From NCBI RefSeq assembly GCF_014698965.1, contig NZ_JACXAE010000054.1, positions 1 through 64,000 of the forward strand: a DNA stretch of 64,000 nt, read 5' to 3'. A model generated the notes under the pieces. The model saw only the letters and a program-made list of their open reading frames with translations. It was not told where the DNA came from and searched no databases. The stretch comes from Iningainema tapete BLCC-T55 (GTDB lineage: Bacteria; Cyanobacteriota; Cyanobacteriia; Cyanobacteriales; Nostocaceae). This document shows positions 32,245-41,431 of the stretch, piece after piece. A program made the position numbers and the translations under genes. The stretch's first letter is position 1. The number at the start of each line of letters is the position of its first letter.

Positions 32245-33054
32245 TCAAAATCCCGCTAACGGATCTGGCGGTGTTGGTTGGGCTTCGAGATATCTGAGAA
32301 AGTCGAGTAATTCTTCTTCGGTAAGCAAAGTACGTCCAATTTTACCGTAGGTTTTTTTGAGATGATCTCGTCCTTGTTCCTTTGTCCAGCCTAAGCGCTC
32401 GATTTCCACATCGGTTTTCGCAATCACATCTGATAAATCTATCGGTTCGCTCTTCTTCTTTTTCTTTGTTGTCTCTTTGGTAACTCCATTTTCTGGAGGA
32501 TTATAACTGCGTGGTGTAAACGGTGTAACGTTACTATTCAACGTGCGATCGCTTGTGTCTGTTATTTTAGAAGATTTCTCCACGTAATTGAAAGGCGATA
32601 AGCTTTTGTCTTCTGGAGCGGACAACTGTGGTGCTGGCTCACTAATGACAGGATCTGGATTCACCTCAGGACTATTGAAGTTACTTTCGGTTGCAAATGA
32701 GGTAGGTGGTTCGAGTGTAAGAGAGTTGATTGTGGAGGAATAAACTCTTTGATTCAATCCCACTTCTAGCTCAGAAGTTGGCTTTGGCATTGGGCTAGGA
32801 TGAAACTGCGTTACTGGTTCAGTAGACAATGGTACTGATTCTGAGGATGTAGTGCTGATTCCTAAAACCATCAACGCCCTGTTTCTTGCTTGATCTTCTG
32901 CTTCTTCAAGCTTGGACTCACAAGCCATTCCTGTAGCGCGGATGACGCCTTCTATTTGCACGCTGGCGCGAACAATATATTTACCATGATAAATTTGTAC
33001 TAATTCAGTCAAGAGATTGCCTTGAGGATAAGAGCTCCGAAATTGAGCCAACAT
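32245..33054 (-). CDS. Conserved unknown with dsRBD-like N-terminus
   Basis: 269 residues. The first 65 residues (FRSSYPQGNLLTELVQIYHGKYIVRASVQIEG... ESKLEEAEDQARNRAL) show the alpha-beta-beta-beta-alpha pattern of a double-stranded-RNA-binding-like domain. A low-complexity Ser/Pro/Glu linker (about 66-200) is followed by a compact C-terminal part (ERLGWTKEQGRDHLKKTYGKIGRTLLTEEELLDFLRYLE) that looks like a conserved helical domain. Convergent with clpP. An RNA-binding role is inferred from the fold pattern alone. Confidence 0.55.
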   Translation of the reverse strand: MLAQFRSSYPQGNLLTELVQIYHGKYIVRASVQIEGVIRATGMACESKLEEAEDQARNRALMVLGISTTSSESVPLSTEPVTQFHPSPMPKPTSELEVGLNQRVYSSTINSLTLEPPTSFATESNFNSPEVNPDPVISEPAPQLSAPEDKSLSPFNYVEKSSKITDTSDRTLNSNVTPFTPRSYNPPENGVTKETTKKKKKSEPIDLSDVIAKTDVEIERLGWTKEQGRDHLKKTYGKIGRTLLTEEELLDFLRYLEAQPTPPDPLAGF

Positions 33055-33700
33055 AATATTACCACCAACATAATTCTTTACTCACAGAACGCTACACGCG
33101 GCACACGCCCGTATTTCGATGGTAGCATGAGGTTACCAATCGCAAGATTAATGGCTACTATCTACCAATTCTACGTGAGCGGACTAGTGAATGCTATACT
33201 GATTACCTTATTATATATTCAGATCTATTTTCTATAAGTACGGTCTAAATCTACAATAATGTAGTAATGGTTCGTCCTCACACCTTGCTTGTGCTGCTGA
33301 CCTAATCGTAACCAATTCTACATCTAGGTCAGTTAGGTTTATCAGCAGTTTCGCTTAGTTAAACACTAGAGTTTCATGGCGTAAAAGTACCCTCGCATCT
33401 CAATTGAACACCTGTTCCCCAAACAGCTTCGGCGCGGCAAATGTTGAGAGTAATCCTCTCAAAGCCTCTAATTAAACCCGTGGCAGAACAAACATATGGG
33501 AAAAATTATATACCAGGCGTGCGATGTTCGATTGGCTTTTCGTCGGGACTTAGACCCAAGTAAACTCACCAACTGCTTATGTCTTCCCTGCTCTTGAGTG
33601 GAAATTCGTTTCCTATTAATGTCTGTGGGTCGTGAGGATAGATCACTAAGGAACCAGATGCAACAACAAATGATGTTTTGACCAAAGGTCGGTTCACCGC
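33055..33700. other. 646-bp intergenic region, possible hairpin
   Basis: No convincing gene. A long imperfect inverted repeat (CTGCTGACCTAA at 33294-33305 against TTAGGTTTATCAGCAG at 33333-33348) could fold as an RNA hairpin. A minus-strand frame (33468-33713) overlaps the RNase start and shows no homology. The rpmG and rpsR genes often found before this RNase in cyanobacteria are not seen here. Confidence 0.45.
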
Positions 33701-36052
33701 ATGGAATTTTCAATCGCTACACTCCTGACCAATTTCACCGATGATAAATTGGTAGCTCGTAAACTGTTAGAAAAAAAACTTGGCTGTGAAGATGAAGATT
33801 GTTTACAAAAACTTCACATAACCTTGGAAGTGCTGGAAAAAATCGGGATTTTGGCGAAAGACCGGGGTAAATATCGCCGGATTTCAGAAGAAGGACTGAT
33901 TGAAGCAAAACTGCGCTGCTCTAGCAAAGGCTTTTGCTTTGCAATTCAAGATGTGGAAGGAACTGAGGATATTTACATCCGTGAAAGCCATCTGAGTAAT
34001 GCTTGGAATGGCGATCGCGTTTTGGTCAAGGTTCTCAAAGAAGGTAGCCGTCGCCGTTCTCCAGAAGGAGAAGTGAAGTTGATTCTAGAACGCTCCAATC
34101 ACACTTTACTCGCACGGATTAAACAAGTAGATGGGGGCTTTCGCGCTGTACCGCTAGATGATAGATTGTTGTTCGAGCTGAAACTTCTCGCCAATGGTCT
34201 TTCTTTAGAAGGGGCTGTTGACCATTTGGCGCATGTTGAAGTGCTGCGTTACCCCCTTGCACAATATCCGCCAGTAGGTAGGGTGGTGCAAATCTTGGGT
34301 AGTGATGCAGAAGCGGCTGCTGATATTGATTTGGTTACTTGTAAGCACGACTTATCTCGTACTTTCCCGGATGGAGTACAAGAAGCAGCAACAAAAGTGC
34401 CAAAGAGATTATTGAAAGCAGATTTAAAAAATCGGTTGGATTTACGTCAAAAGTATACCTTGACCATTAACAGCAACAAGAATGATACATCGGTCGAAAA
34501 CGCCTTAAGTTTAGACAGAACAGATGCTGGACATTGGCAGTTAGGGTTTCACATCGCTGATTTAACTCACTATATTCAACCAGATGAAGCGCTTGACAGA
34601 GAAGCGCTCAAGCGGGGTAAGTCAGTATATCTGGGTGAATTAGTCCTGCCCATGTTACCAGAAACTGTGATCGAAAGAAGTTCATTATCACCAGGATCTG
34701 ATCGCTTAACTATTTCTTTTCTAATTACAATTGATGCTCAATCAGGAGAAGTCATAGAATGGGAGATTATACCTAGCGTAATTAACGTTAAAGAGTGTGT
34801 CAGTGCTAAGGACGTAGAAACAATTCTGAACACCAACACTACAGATTATGCTCCAGAAGTAGTCGAAATCATACGACAACTCGAAATCTTACGGGTAGCC
34901 CTAAAACAAGTGCGCTTGAGTCGTGGTTGCTTGCAGTTGAATTTACCACCAAACCAAAACCCCTACTACGATGAAGGAATTCTTGGCTGTGTGGTAGTAA
35001 ATGATTTACCAGTACAGTCGCTGATGAGTGAGTTTGTACTACTAGTAAATCAACTGATGGCTACTCATTTAAGCGCCTTGGGTGTTCCGGCAATTTGGCG
35101 AGTTCAAGGCGCACCCGATCCAGAAGATGTCCAGGAGATGCTAAAATTAGCAATCAATTTAGGGGTTGAACTGGTACTAGAGCCAGAAGACGAAATCCAA
35201 CCTTTAGATTATCAACATTTGACCAGGGTATTTGCTGAGTCAGCATCTGAGCAAGTTCTTACTTACTTGTTGCAAGACACGCTCAAGCCATCTGTGTACA
35301 CCACAAATAAAGGACCTCATTTTGGTTTAGCACTCCTTGGTGGGTACACTCACTGTACATCTCCAATGCGCCGTTACCCAGATTTGCTCATGCAAAGGGT
35401 CTTTTATGCTCTACTAGAACATGGACGCGATCGCCGTAATACTCGTGTGAAAGAGCGTGTCAATCTGCGCCACTCCTCTTCACACGGAGAAATTAACTGG
35501 AATGTTCTACCTCCAGAATTGCAAAGCGAATTGCAAAGTGATTTAACCAGGGTAATTGTTCAGCTTAACGACCGAGAAAAAGAAGTTCAAGAAGCTGAAG
35601 CTGATTTAGCAGGGTTACAAAAAGCTTCATTGATGAAACAGCGCATCGGTGAAGTGTTTATGGGTGTGATTACTGGTGTCCAATCTTACGGATTCTTTGT
35701 CGAAATTGAAGTACCACCAGCAACCGTAGGTACAGAAATTAATAGCCGTGTACCGTTACGGGTAGAAGGATTGGTACATGTCAGTTCGCTCAAAGACGAT
35801 TGGTATGAGTACCGCGCTAGACAACAAGCTCTATTTGGACGCAAAAATCGTGCTTCTTACCGATTAGGCGATCGCGTTGCTGTTCAGGTGAAAAGTGTAG
35901 ATTACTACCGCCAACAAATTGATTTGGTTACGGTTGGTAGCGATGGTTTAGCGCATAAGAGTATTAACCTCTCCAACGGCGAAGTTCCAGATTTGTATTT
36001 ACACAACGATATGGAGCCAGATGACTTAGAGCCATATGGCGACGACGATTGA
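33701..36052 (+). CDS. rnr: Exoribonuclease R/II (RNB family, VacB)
   Basis: 783 residues. Processive 3'-5' exoribonuclease. Cold-shock-like N-terminal domains (from about 60), a catalytic RNB domain (about 240-600) with ALSLDRTDAGHWQLGFHIADLTHY carrying part of the Asp cluster, and PMRRYPDLLMQR, and a C-terminal S1 domain (GEVFMGVITGVQSYGFFVEIE...VEGLVHVSSL). It degrades structured RNA and is the main RNase R/II-type enzyme of cyanobacteria. The conserved Asp cluster appears changed from the classic form (DRTDAGHW), which I would check. It precedes ubiX. Confidence 0.88.
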   Translation: MEFSIATLLTNFTDDKLVARKLLEKKLGCEDEDCLQKLHITLEVLEKIGILAKDRGKYRRISEEGLIEAKLRCSSKGFCFAIQDVEGTEDIYIRESHLSNAWNGDRVLVKVLKEGSRRRSPEGEVKLILERSNHTLLARIKQVDGGFRAVPLDDRLLFELKLLANGLSLEGAVDHLAHVEVLRYPLAQYPPVGRVVQILGSDAEAAADIDLVTCKHDLSRTFPDGVQEAATKVPKRLLKADLKNRLDLRQKYTLTINSNKNDTSVENALSLDRTDAGHWQLGFHIADLTHYIQPDEALDREALKRGKSVYLGELVLPMLPETVIERSSLSPGSDRLTISFLITIDAQSGEVIEWEIIPSVINVKECVSAKDVETILNTNTTDYAPEVVEIIRQLEILRVALKQVRLSRGCLQLNLPPNQNPYYDEGILGCVVVNDLPVQSLMSEFVLLVNQLMATHLSALGVPAIWRVQGAPDPEDVQEMLKLAINLGVELVLEPEDEIQPLDYQHLTRVFAESASEQVLTYLLQDTLKPSVYTTNKGPHFGLALLGGYTHCTSPMRRYPDLLMQRVFYALLEHGRDRRNTRVKERVNLRHSSSHGEINWNVLPPELQSELQSDLTRVIVQLNDREKEVQEAEADLAGLQKASLMKQRIGEVFMGVITGVQSYGFFVEIEVPPATVGTEINSRVPLRVEGLVHVSSLKDDWYEYRARQQALFGRKNRASYRLGDRVAVQVKSVDYYRQQIDLVTVGSDGLAHKSINLSNGEVPDLYLHNDMEPDDLEPYGDDD

Positions 36053-36060
36053 CGGGGAAA

Positions 36061-36107
36061 TGGTTAATAGTTAATGGTTAATGGTTAATTGCAATTAACC
36101 ATTAACA
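36061..36107. repeat. TTAATGGTTAATTGCAATTAACCATTAA repeat
   Basis: AT-rich palindromic tract between the RNase and ubiX genes, same type as 24651-24731. Confidence 0.6.
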
Positions 36108-36129
36108 TTTTTTTCAGGTAAATTCCACA

Positions 36130-36759
36130 TTGTGCAAAGTGTCAAATAACACTAACTCATTGATAATTGGTGTCACGGGTGCATCTGGTTTGATTTATGC
36201 AGTTCGCACTCTCAAATATCTGTTAGAAGCAGATTATACTATTGAATTAGTGGCATCTAAATCAACTTATATGGTTTGGCAATCTGAACAGAATACTCGG
36301 ATGCCAGTAGAATCAGTTCAACAAGAACTATTTTGGCGACAGCAAGCGAACGTTGAACAAGCAGGTAAATTACAGTGTCATCCTTGGGGTGATATTGGAG
36401 CTAATATTGCCAGCGGTTCCTTTCGGACTTTAGGAATGATTATTATTCCATGCAGTATGAGTACGGTAGCGAAGCTAGCTGTGGGTTTAAGCTCTGACTT
36501 ACTCGAACGGGCAGCTGATGTTCAACTCAAAGAAGGACGAAAGCTAGTTTTGGTTCCTCGAGAAACTCCTTTGAGCTTGATTCACCTACGTAACTTAACT
36601 ACGTTAGCAGAAGTTGGAGCCAGAATAGTCCCGGCGATTCCTGCTTGGTATCACAATCCCCAAACCATTGAGGATTTAGTTGATTTTGTGATCGCCCGCG
36701 CTTTAGATCAACTGGACATTGATTGTATCCCCCTACAAAGGTGGCAAGGTCGTCGTTAA
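36130..36759 (+). CDS. ubiX: Flavin prenyltransferase UbiX
   Basis: 209 residues at most. It prenylates FMN to the cofactor used by UbiD decarboxylases. Flavin/phosphate-binding GVTGASGLIYAVRTLKYL, the conserved IIPCSMSTVAKLAVGLSSDLLERAADVQLKEGRKLVLVPRETPLSLIHLRNLTTLAE, and RIVPAIPAWYHNP. The start is uncertain: TTG at 36130 or GTG at 36139; there is no strong ribosome binding site. In cyanobacteria the pathway leads to plastoquinone biosynthesis. Confidence 0.92.
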   Translation: MCKVSNNTNSLIIGVTGASGLIYAVRTLKYLLEADYTIELVASKSTYMVWQSEQNTRMPVESVQQELFWRQQANVEQAGKLQCHPWGDIGANIASGSFRTLGMIIIPCSMSTVAKLAVGLSSDLLERAADVQLKEGRKLVLVPRETPLSLIHLRNLTTLAEVGARIVPAIPAWYHNPQTIEDLVDFVIARALDQLDIDCIPLQRWQGRR

Positions 36760-36771
36760 GATTAATGCAGA

Positions 36772-36905
36772 GGAGTAAGGGAGTAGGAGAGTTTGTGAGA
36801 ATAATAACTCCTGTCTCCTGTCTCCTGAACGCCAGACACCTCTGTCGGGAAACCCTCCTGCATGGCGCTTCGCTCCTCCTGTCTCCTGTCTCCTGTCTTC
36901 AAAAT
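36772..36905. repeat. Low-complexity repeat tract with CTCCTGT units
   Basis: Units of CTCCTGTCTCCTGT on both sides of a GC-rich element starting GCCAGACACCTCTGTCG. The intergenic tract separates ubiX from the LapA-like gene and gives rise to spurious frames on both strands. Confidence 0.6.
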
Positions 36906-36909
36906 CCCT

Positions 36910-37551
36910 ATGAATGTAATTCGTTTATTCTTATTACTGGCGGTACTAGGAGGACTAACACTTTTGTTAGTGCAAAACTTGTCGCCAGTGATATCTTTGA
37001 CTTTTTTGGGTGTCAAGACTTCAGCATTACCGCTAGCTAGTTGGATTTTGTTCAGTACTGGTGCTGGTATTTTTACATCTTTGTTGATTACTAGCTTGTT
37101 TAATTTATCAAACTACTTTACTAGACAAACACAAAATACCCCACGTAAAGCAGCAACAACTTATACGAGTGCTACGTCTGGTAGAAAAGAAACAAAGCGT
37201 CCAGAACCTCCACCATCTAATGTTGCGGATGATGATTGGGATCAAGATAGCAGCAAGGATGACTGGGATGTTGAGGAGAAAGACGAACCGATTAAGGATA
37301 GAGCAACTATTTATGAACGACAACAAGAACCAAAAAGTGTTTCTCAGTCAGGTTCTGTTTACTCTTACAGCTACCAAGAACCAAAAAATTCAGGAGTAAG
37401 AAAAACTGAATCAGTTTACGACGCTGATTACCGTGTAATTGTCCCTCCACATCAACCATCGACTACCAATAAGGCAGACGATGATGATTGGGGATTTTTG
37501 GATGAAGATTTGGACGACTTGGAGCCGCGCGATCGCTCGAAGTCTACTTGA
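36910..37551 (+). CDS. LapA-domain (DUF1049) membrane protein with acidic tail
   Basis: About 213 residues from the ATG at 36910 (MNVIRLFLLLAVLGG); the longer frame from 36862 would begin inside repeat DNA. Two membrane segments (FLLLAVLGGLTLLLVQ and LASWILFSTGAGIFTSLLITSLF) are joined by a short loop as in LapA/DUF1049 proteins. A long cytoplasmic tail follows with Asp-Asp-Trp motifs (DDDWDQDSSKDDWD, and DDDWGFLDEDLDDLE). LapA is linked to lipopolysaccharide control in E. coli; the tail is a cyanobacterial elaboration of unknown role. Confidence 0.75.
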   Translation: MNVIRLFLLLAVLGGLTLLLVQNLSPVISLTFLGVKTSALPLASWILFSTGAGIFTSLLITSLFNLSNYFTRQTQNTPRKAATTYTSATSGRKETKRPEPPPSNVADDDWDQDSSKDDWDVEEKDEPIKDRATIYERQQEPKSVSQSGSVYSYSYQEPKNSGVRKTESVYDADYRVIVPPHQPSTTNKADDDDWGFLDEDLDDLEPRDRSKST

Positions 37552-37738
37552 TCCCGCAGCGCTCTCGTGATTCTTGCTTAACTGTACCACTCATAGCCGC
37601 TTCCTGTAACTTCATAAAAGCGTTAAAATCTTCTAAATCATACCTAGTTGCTAGCAGCTGTCGCAGCTGGTTTTCTGCTTCAACCGTCAGATAGCCTGTT
37701 AATAAAGCTTTTTGTACAACATCACGAATCCGAATCAT
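37544..37738 (-). CDS. Small conserved cyanobacterial protein (64 aa)
   Basis: MIRIRDVVQKALLTGYLTVE then AENQLRQLLATRYDLEDFNAFMKLQEAAMSG, a small helical protein of a type widespread in cyanobacteria but of unknown function. Convergent with the LapA-like gene, overlapping its last 8 bp. No membrane segment and no catalytic motif. Confidence 0.6.
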   Translation of the reverse strand: MIRIRDVVQKALLTGYLTVEAENQLRQLLATRYDLEDFNAFMKLQEAAMSGTVKQESRERCGIK

Positions 37739-38205
37739 GGTTGAAACCTCTAACGACCATACATACTTTATTCAGACTTAATTGCATATGATACGCAGCA
37801 GTTTTTGTCTCTTTACCATTAAGTTGTTTAAAGCTTGCTTGCAACATTTGCCAGAGTAAGTCATAATTTACACCTTGAGCCAATTTTGTCTTAATAAGTG
37901 AAATTTTATGGCAATAAAGCTAAATATCCAGTAACCAACCGTCGGTAGAAACACAGAGCTTCCCTGAGTCAGAATGCCTCCATGCCAATAGAGAATTGTC
38001 CTTGTTTATGTAGACTGTCCTTGCTTGAATAAAGTTTCAAAAAAATTATATAAAATTTCTGTTAAGACTTAAGATACATAAGCTACAACTGTCAAGTCAC
38101 CTAACGACCGTTATTAATTTCGTTAGAAATTTAATCTTTATTTATTTTGGCTTTACATAAAAATCGTTAAAATCATGCCAATGTAACCTTTATTACACAA
38201 CGCTT
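37739..38205. other. 467-bp gene-free region
   Basis: AT-rich, no ORF or structured RNA recognised. Promoters for the divergent small protein and STAND ATPase genes probably lie here. Confidence 0.5.
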
Positions 38206-39678
38206 ATGACAGCAGGTGGTTCAAAACCAATAGAAGAGGATTTTACAGAGGCTAAAAATAATTGGGAGTTAGAAAAATTATACGTAAATTTAGCATCCGC
38301 AAAGGGAAAAGCCCTTACTCCTGTAGAGAAGAAATTTTTACGAGGCTTACTCTGTGGCTTTAGCCCTGCGGAAATAGCTAGTACTGTATATCAAAGTCGT
38401 AGCAGTAGTACAGTTAGGGTTTACCTCTCTAATGGATTGTATAAGTACATAGAAGAAATGCTGAGTCATCTATCTGGATACTCAGTAAAAGTAAAAAACT
38501 GGAGCCGCGTTACCTATTTGCTAGAAAAAGCCGGGTATAAAAAAGTAGATGCGCCCATCAGTACGTCTCAATCACAAACTTCGGATGAAGATTTTGTCAA
38601 CACGAAACTAAATGGTGCTGCTATTTCCAATGCAGTGCTTCCTTTTGTTGAGGATTGGGGTGAAGCAATTGATGCTAGTGTTTTTTATGGTAGGAAAACA
38701 GAACTAGCTCAAGTTAATAAATGGATTGTTGAAGAATATAGTCGGCTAGTAGTAATCTTAGGAATGGGAGGAATCGGTAAAACAGCTTTTTCGGTGAGGT
38801 TAGCTGAACAAATCAAAGATAAATTTGAATACGTGATTTGGCGATCGCTCTTACTTGCTCCCAATTTAGAACTTTTTTTAACCCAATTAATTCAAATTTT
38901 TACCCAACAAGAAATTTCCTTAAATCAAAGTGTAGAGAGTAGTATTTCACAACTAATTGATTGTTTGCGTTCTTCACGTTGTTTACTTGTGTTAGATAAT
39001 TTTGATGCAATTTTATGCCAGCAGTACGAAGAAAATTTAATATCAAGAAATGTTCCTAAAATTGAGTATAAACGAGGTTATGAAGTTTATGGTGAATTAA
39101 TTAGACGTATAGGAGAAGCTCAACATCAAAGCTGTGTCATATTAACAAGTAGAGAAAAACCTCAAGAAATTTCTGCTTTTCAAGGGGAAAAATTGCCCGT
39201 TCGCTGCATAAAATTAGCTGGGATCAGTAATGTAGAAGTTAGGGAAATATTGCAAGCTAAAGGACTGACAAACTTAACAGAAGAAGAGTGTAATACATTA
39301 TTTGAATTGTATGCAGGTAATCCGTTATTTATTAAATTAATTGCTACAGCTATTCAAGAGTTATTTGGTGGTAATATCAATGAGTTTTTAGAGCAGGGTA
39401 TTAGGGTTTTTGGAGATATTAAAGCAGTGTTAGATCAGCAATTTAATCGCTTATCTAGCTTAGAAAAGCAGATTATGTACTGGTTGGCTCTGCATCCAGA
39501 ACCAGTGTCAATGCAGAATATACAGAAACAAATTGTACCACGTCTGTCGCCAGGATTAGTATTAGAGGCTGTAGAGTTATTGCAAAGGCGTTCTTTAATT
39601 GAAAGACAAGCATCTCACTTTTTTATAACTCCAGTATTAGTAGAGTATATAGCTGAGCAATTAGTAGTACAATTTTAA
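38206..39678 (+). CDS. STAND/NB-ARC-type ATPase with N-terminal HTH-like domain
   Basis: 490 residues. The N-terminal 95 residues (LTPVEKKFLRGLLCGFSPAEIAS, RSSSTVRVYLSNGLYKYI) are similar in pattern to the HTH-like domain found at the start of cyanobacterial NACHT/NB-ARC proteins. The NB-ARC core has Walker A LGMGGIGKTAF (about 186-196), Walker B RCLLVLDNFDA and the sensor SCVILTSREKP. It ends after a winged-helix-like segment (LLQRRSLIERQASHFFITPVLVEYI), with no WD40, TPR or LRR sensor array. Such ATPases act as signal-gated switches in regulation or defence. The missing C-terminal sensor is unusual. Confidence 0.72.
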   Translation: MTAGGSKPIEEDFTEAKNNWELEKLYVNLASAKGKALTPVEKKFLRGLLCGFSPAEIASTVYQSRSSSTVRVYLSNGLYKYIEEMLSHLSGYSVKVKNWSRVTYLLEKAGYKKVDAPISTSQSQTSDEDFVNTKLNGAAISNAVLPFVEDWGEAIDASVFYGRKTELAQVNKWIVEEYSRLVVILGMGGIGKTAFSVRLAEQIKDKFEYVIWRSLLLAPNLELFLTQLIQIFTQQEISLNQSVESSISQLIDCLRSSRCLLVLDNFDAILCQQYEENLISRNVPKIEYKRGYEVYGELIRRIGEAQHQSCVILTSREKPQEISAFQGEKLPVRCIKLAGISNVEVREILQAKGLTNLTEEECNTLFELYAGNPLFIKLIATAIQELFGGNINEFLEQGIRVFGDIKAVLDQQFNRLSSLEKQIMYWLALHPEPVSMQNIQKQIVPRLSPGLVLEAVELLQRRSLIERQASHFFITPVLVEYIAEQLVVQF

Positions 39679-39755
39679 ATTATGAAAAATCAGGAGTCAG
39701 GAGAATTGATTCTGTCTCCTGTATTCTGTCTGCTCATATACTTTGTACTTAATTC

Positions 39756-40334
39756 ATGAACAGTTTATTAAAAGGTGTTAATTTATACTTAATAGCAATG
39801 CCAGGCTCTGGTAAAACTACAGTAGGAAGGGAACTGGCAAAGCAGCTAAACTACGGATTTGTCGATACCGATGTCGTAATTGAAAAAACCGCAGGCGATA
39901 AACCGATTACCCAACTGTTTGCAGAATTTGGCGAAGCAGCGTTTCGTGAATTGGAAAGTAATGTGTTAGCACAAGTTTGTGGATTCACTCAGCTGGTTAT
40001 TGCCACTGGTGGCGGTATTATATTAAAGCGTGAAAACTGGAGTTACCTTCACCACGGCTTAATTGTCTGGTTGGATGTACCAGTGGAACTAATTTACTCC
40101 CGTTTAGCAGAGGATACCACAAGACCACTATTACAAGATGTTGACCCAAGAGCAAAACTGCGCGAGCTCTTGGAAACAAGACAACCACTTTACGCCCAAG
40201 CCGACTTACGTATTACTATCACTGAGGAGGAAACACCAGAACAAATTGCTACGCGAGTAATTGAGGAAATTCCTACCGTTTTAAAACAAAATATTCATCC
40301 ACCAGAAGATAGATCATTAGACAAAAGAAATTAA
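39756..40334 (+). CDS. aroK: Shikimate kinase
   Basis: 192 residues. P-loop MPGSGKTTVGREL, shikimate-binding DTDVVIEKTAGDKPI and FGEAAFRELES, GGGII and lid RPLLQ. It phosphorylates shikimate in aromatic amino acid synthesis. It follows the STAND gene by about 78 bp and precedes argB by about 36 bp, in the same direction. The C-terminus is extended by about 15 residues past the usual end. Confidence 0.92.
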   Translation: MNSLLKGVNLYLIAMPGSGKTTVGRELAKQLNYGFVDTDVVIEKTAGDKPITQLFAEFGEAAFRELESNVLAQVCGFTQLVIATGGGIILKRENWSYLHHGLIVWLDVPVELIYSRLAEDTTRPLLQDVDPRAKLRELLETRQPLYAQADLRITITEEETPEQIATRVIEEIPTVLKQNIHPPEDRSLDKRN

Positions 40335-40369
40335 GTTGGTGATATCCCAAGATTTTTTACCAGATTCTT

Positions 40370-41266
40370 ATGATGACCGACGAAAATGAGTACATAAAGC
40401 AGGATGTAGCAACTCGCGTACAGATACTGAGCGAGGCTTTACCTTACATTCAAAAATTTGCAGGTCGAAGAATTGTTGTTAAATATGGTGGTGCAGCAAT
40501 GAAAGATAGCACCCTCAAAGACAAGGTAATTCGTGACCTGGTATTCTTATCTTGTGTAGGTTTGCGACCAATTTTAGTACATGGTGGCGGACCAGAAATT
40601 AACAGTTGGCTAGATAAACTGGGAATTGAACCTCAATTTAAAAATGGTCTGCGCGTGACGGATGCTCCGACAATGGATGTGGTAGAAATGGTGTTAGTCG
40701 GACGAGTTAATAAAGAAATTGTCGCGCTGATTAACCAAGCGGGTGGTTCTGCGGTGGGATTGTGCGGTAAAGATGGTAACTTAATTACTGCCCGCCCTCA
40801 AGGGCAAGAAGGGATCGGCTTTGTCGGTGAAGTTTGCAGCGTGAATATCAAGATTTTGGAAACACTGGTTAACAGTGGTTATATTCCTGTAGTGTCTAGC
40901 GTTGCAGCCGATGAGACAGGACAAGCTTACAATATTAACGCCGATACTGTAGCAGGAGAAATCGCCGCAGCGCTAGGAGCAGAAAAGTTAATTTTGCTCA
41001 CCGATACTAGGGGTATTTTAAAAGATTACAAAGACCCTTCGACGCTGATTCCTAAAGTAGATATTCAAGAAGCCCGTGGTTTGATTGCAACTGGTGTCGT
41101 CGGTGGTGGGATGATCCCCAAAGTAAATTGTTGTGTGCGATCGCTTGCTCAAGGTGTAGACGCAGCACATATTATTGATGGTCGCATACCCCACGCCTTG
41201 CTTCTAGAAATCTTTACCGACGTTGGTATTGGTACGATGATCGTCGGTTCTCAGTTTACACATTAG
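40370..41266 (+). CDS. argB: Acetylglutamate kinase ArgB
   Basis: 298 residues. It phosphorylates N-acetyl-L-glutamate in arginine synthesis. [46 protein letters not shown] and [10 protein letters not shown] mark the amino acid kinase fold. The N-terminal helix is of the length seen in arginine-sensitive hexameric forms, and in cyanobacteria the enzyme is relieved of feedback inhibition by PII (GlnB); the C-terminal region fits that form. Two adjacent ATGs (40370 and 40373) make the start ambiguous by one residue. Confidence 0.94.
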   Translation: MMTDENEYIKQDVATRVQILSEALPYIQKFAGRRIVVKYGGAAMKDSTLKDKVIRDLVFLSCVGLRPILVHGGGPEINSWLDKLGIEPQFKNGLRVTDAPTMDVVEMVLVGRVNKEIVALINQAGGSAVGLCGKDGNLITARPQGQEGIGFVGEVCSVNIKILETLVNSGYIPVVSSVAADETGQAYNINADTVAGEIAAALGAEKLILLTDTRGILKDYKDPSTLIPKVDIQEARGLIATGVVGGGMIPKVNCCVRSLAQGVDAAHIIDGRIPHALLLEIFTDVGIGTMIVGSQFTH

Positions 41267-41431
41267 AGAGGGGACGGGCAAGATGCCCATCCCACAAGAG
41301 ATGCCCATATACCTCGTTCCTAGTCTCCGACTAGGAATGCCCGTCGGGAGGCTCCGCCTCCGGTTCTGGCGGCATCGCAATGTCTGTGCAAATTTTTTGT
41401 GGGGTAGGTTTCAAGCGAAAGCCCCCTTGTT
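41267..41431. repeat. Palindromic intergenic repeat block
   Basis: Contains GACGGGCAAGATGCCCATCCC, CTAGTCTCCGACTAGGAA and GGAGGCTCCGCCTCC, three short palindromes in sequence. The long frame crossing it has no protein-like features. Confidence 0.6.

Noticed and set aside
33468-33713. 81-codon minus-strand frame before the RNase gene
   Set aside because: No recognisable domain, and it overlaps the RNase start; treated as non-coding.
36723-37040. 105-codon plus-strand frame over the ubiX/LapA-like gap
   Set aside because: It runs through low-complexity repeats and into the LapA-like gene in the wrong frame, with no protein-like composition.
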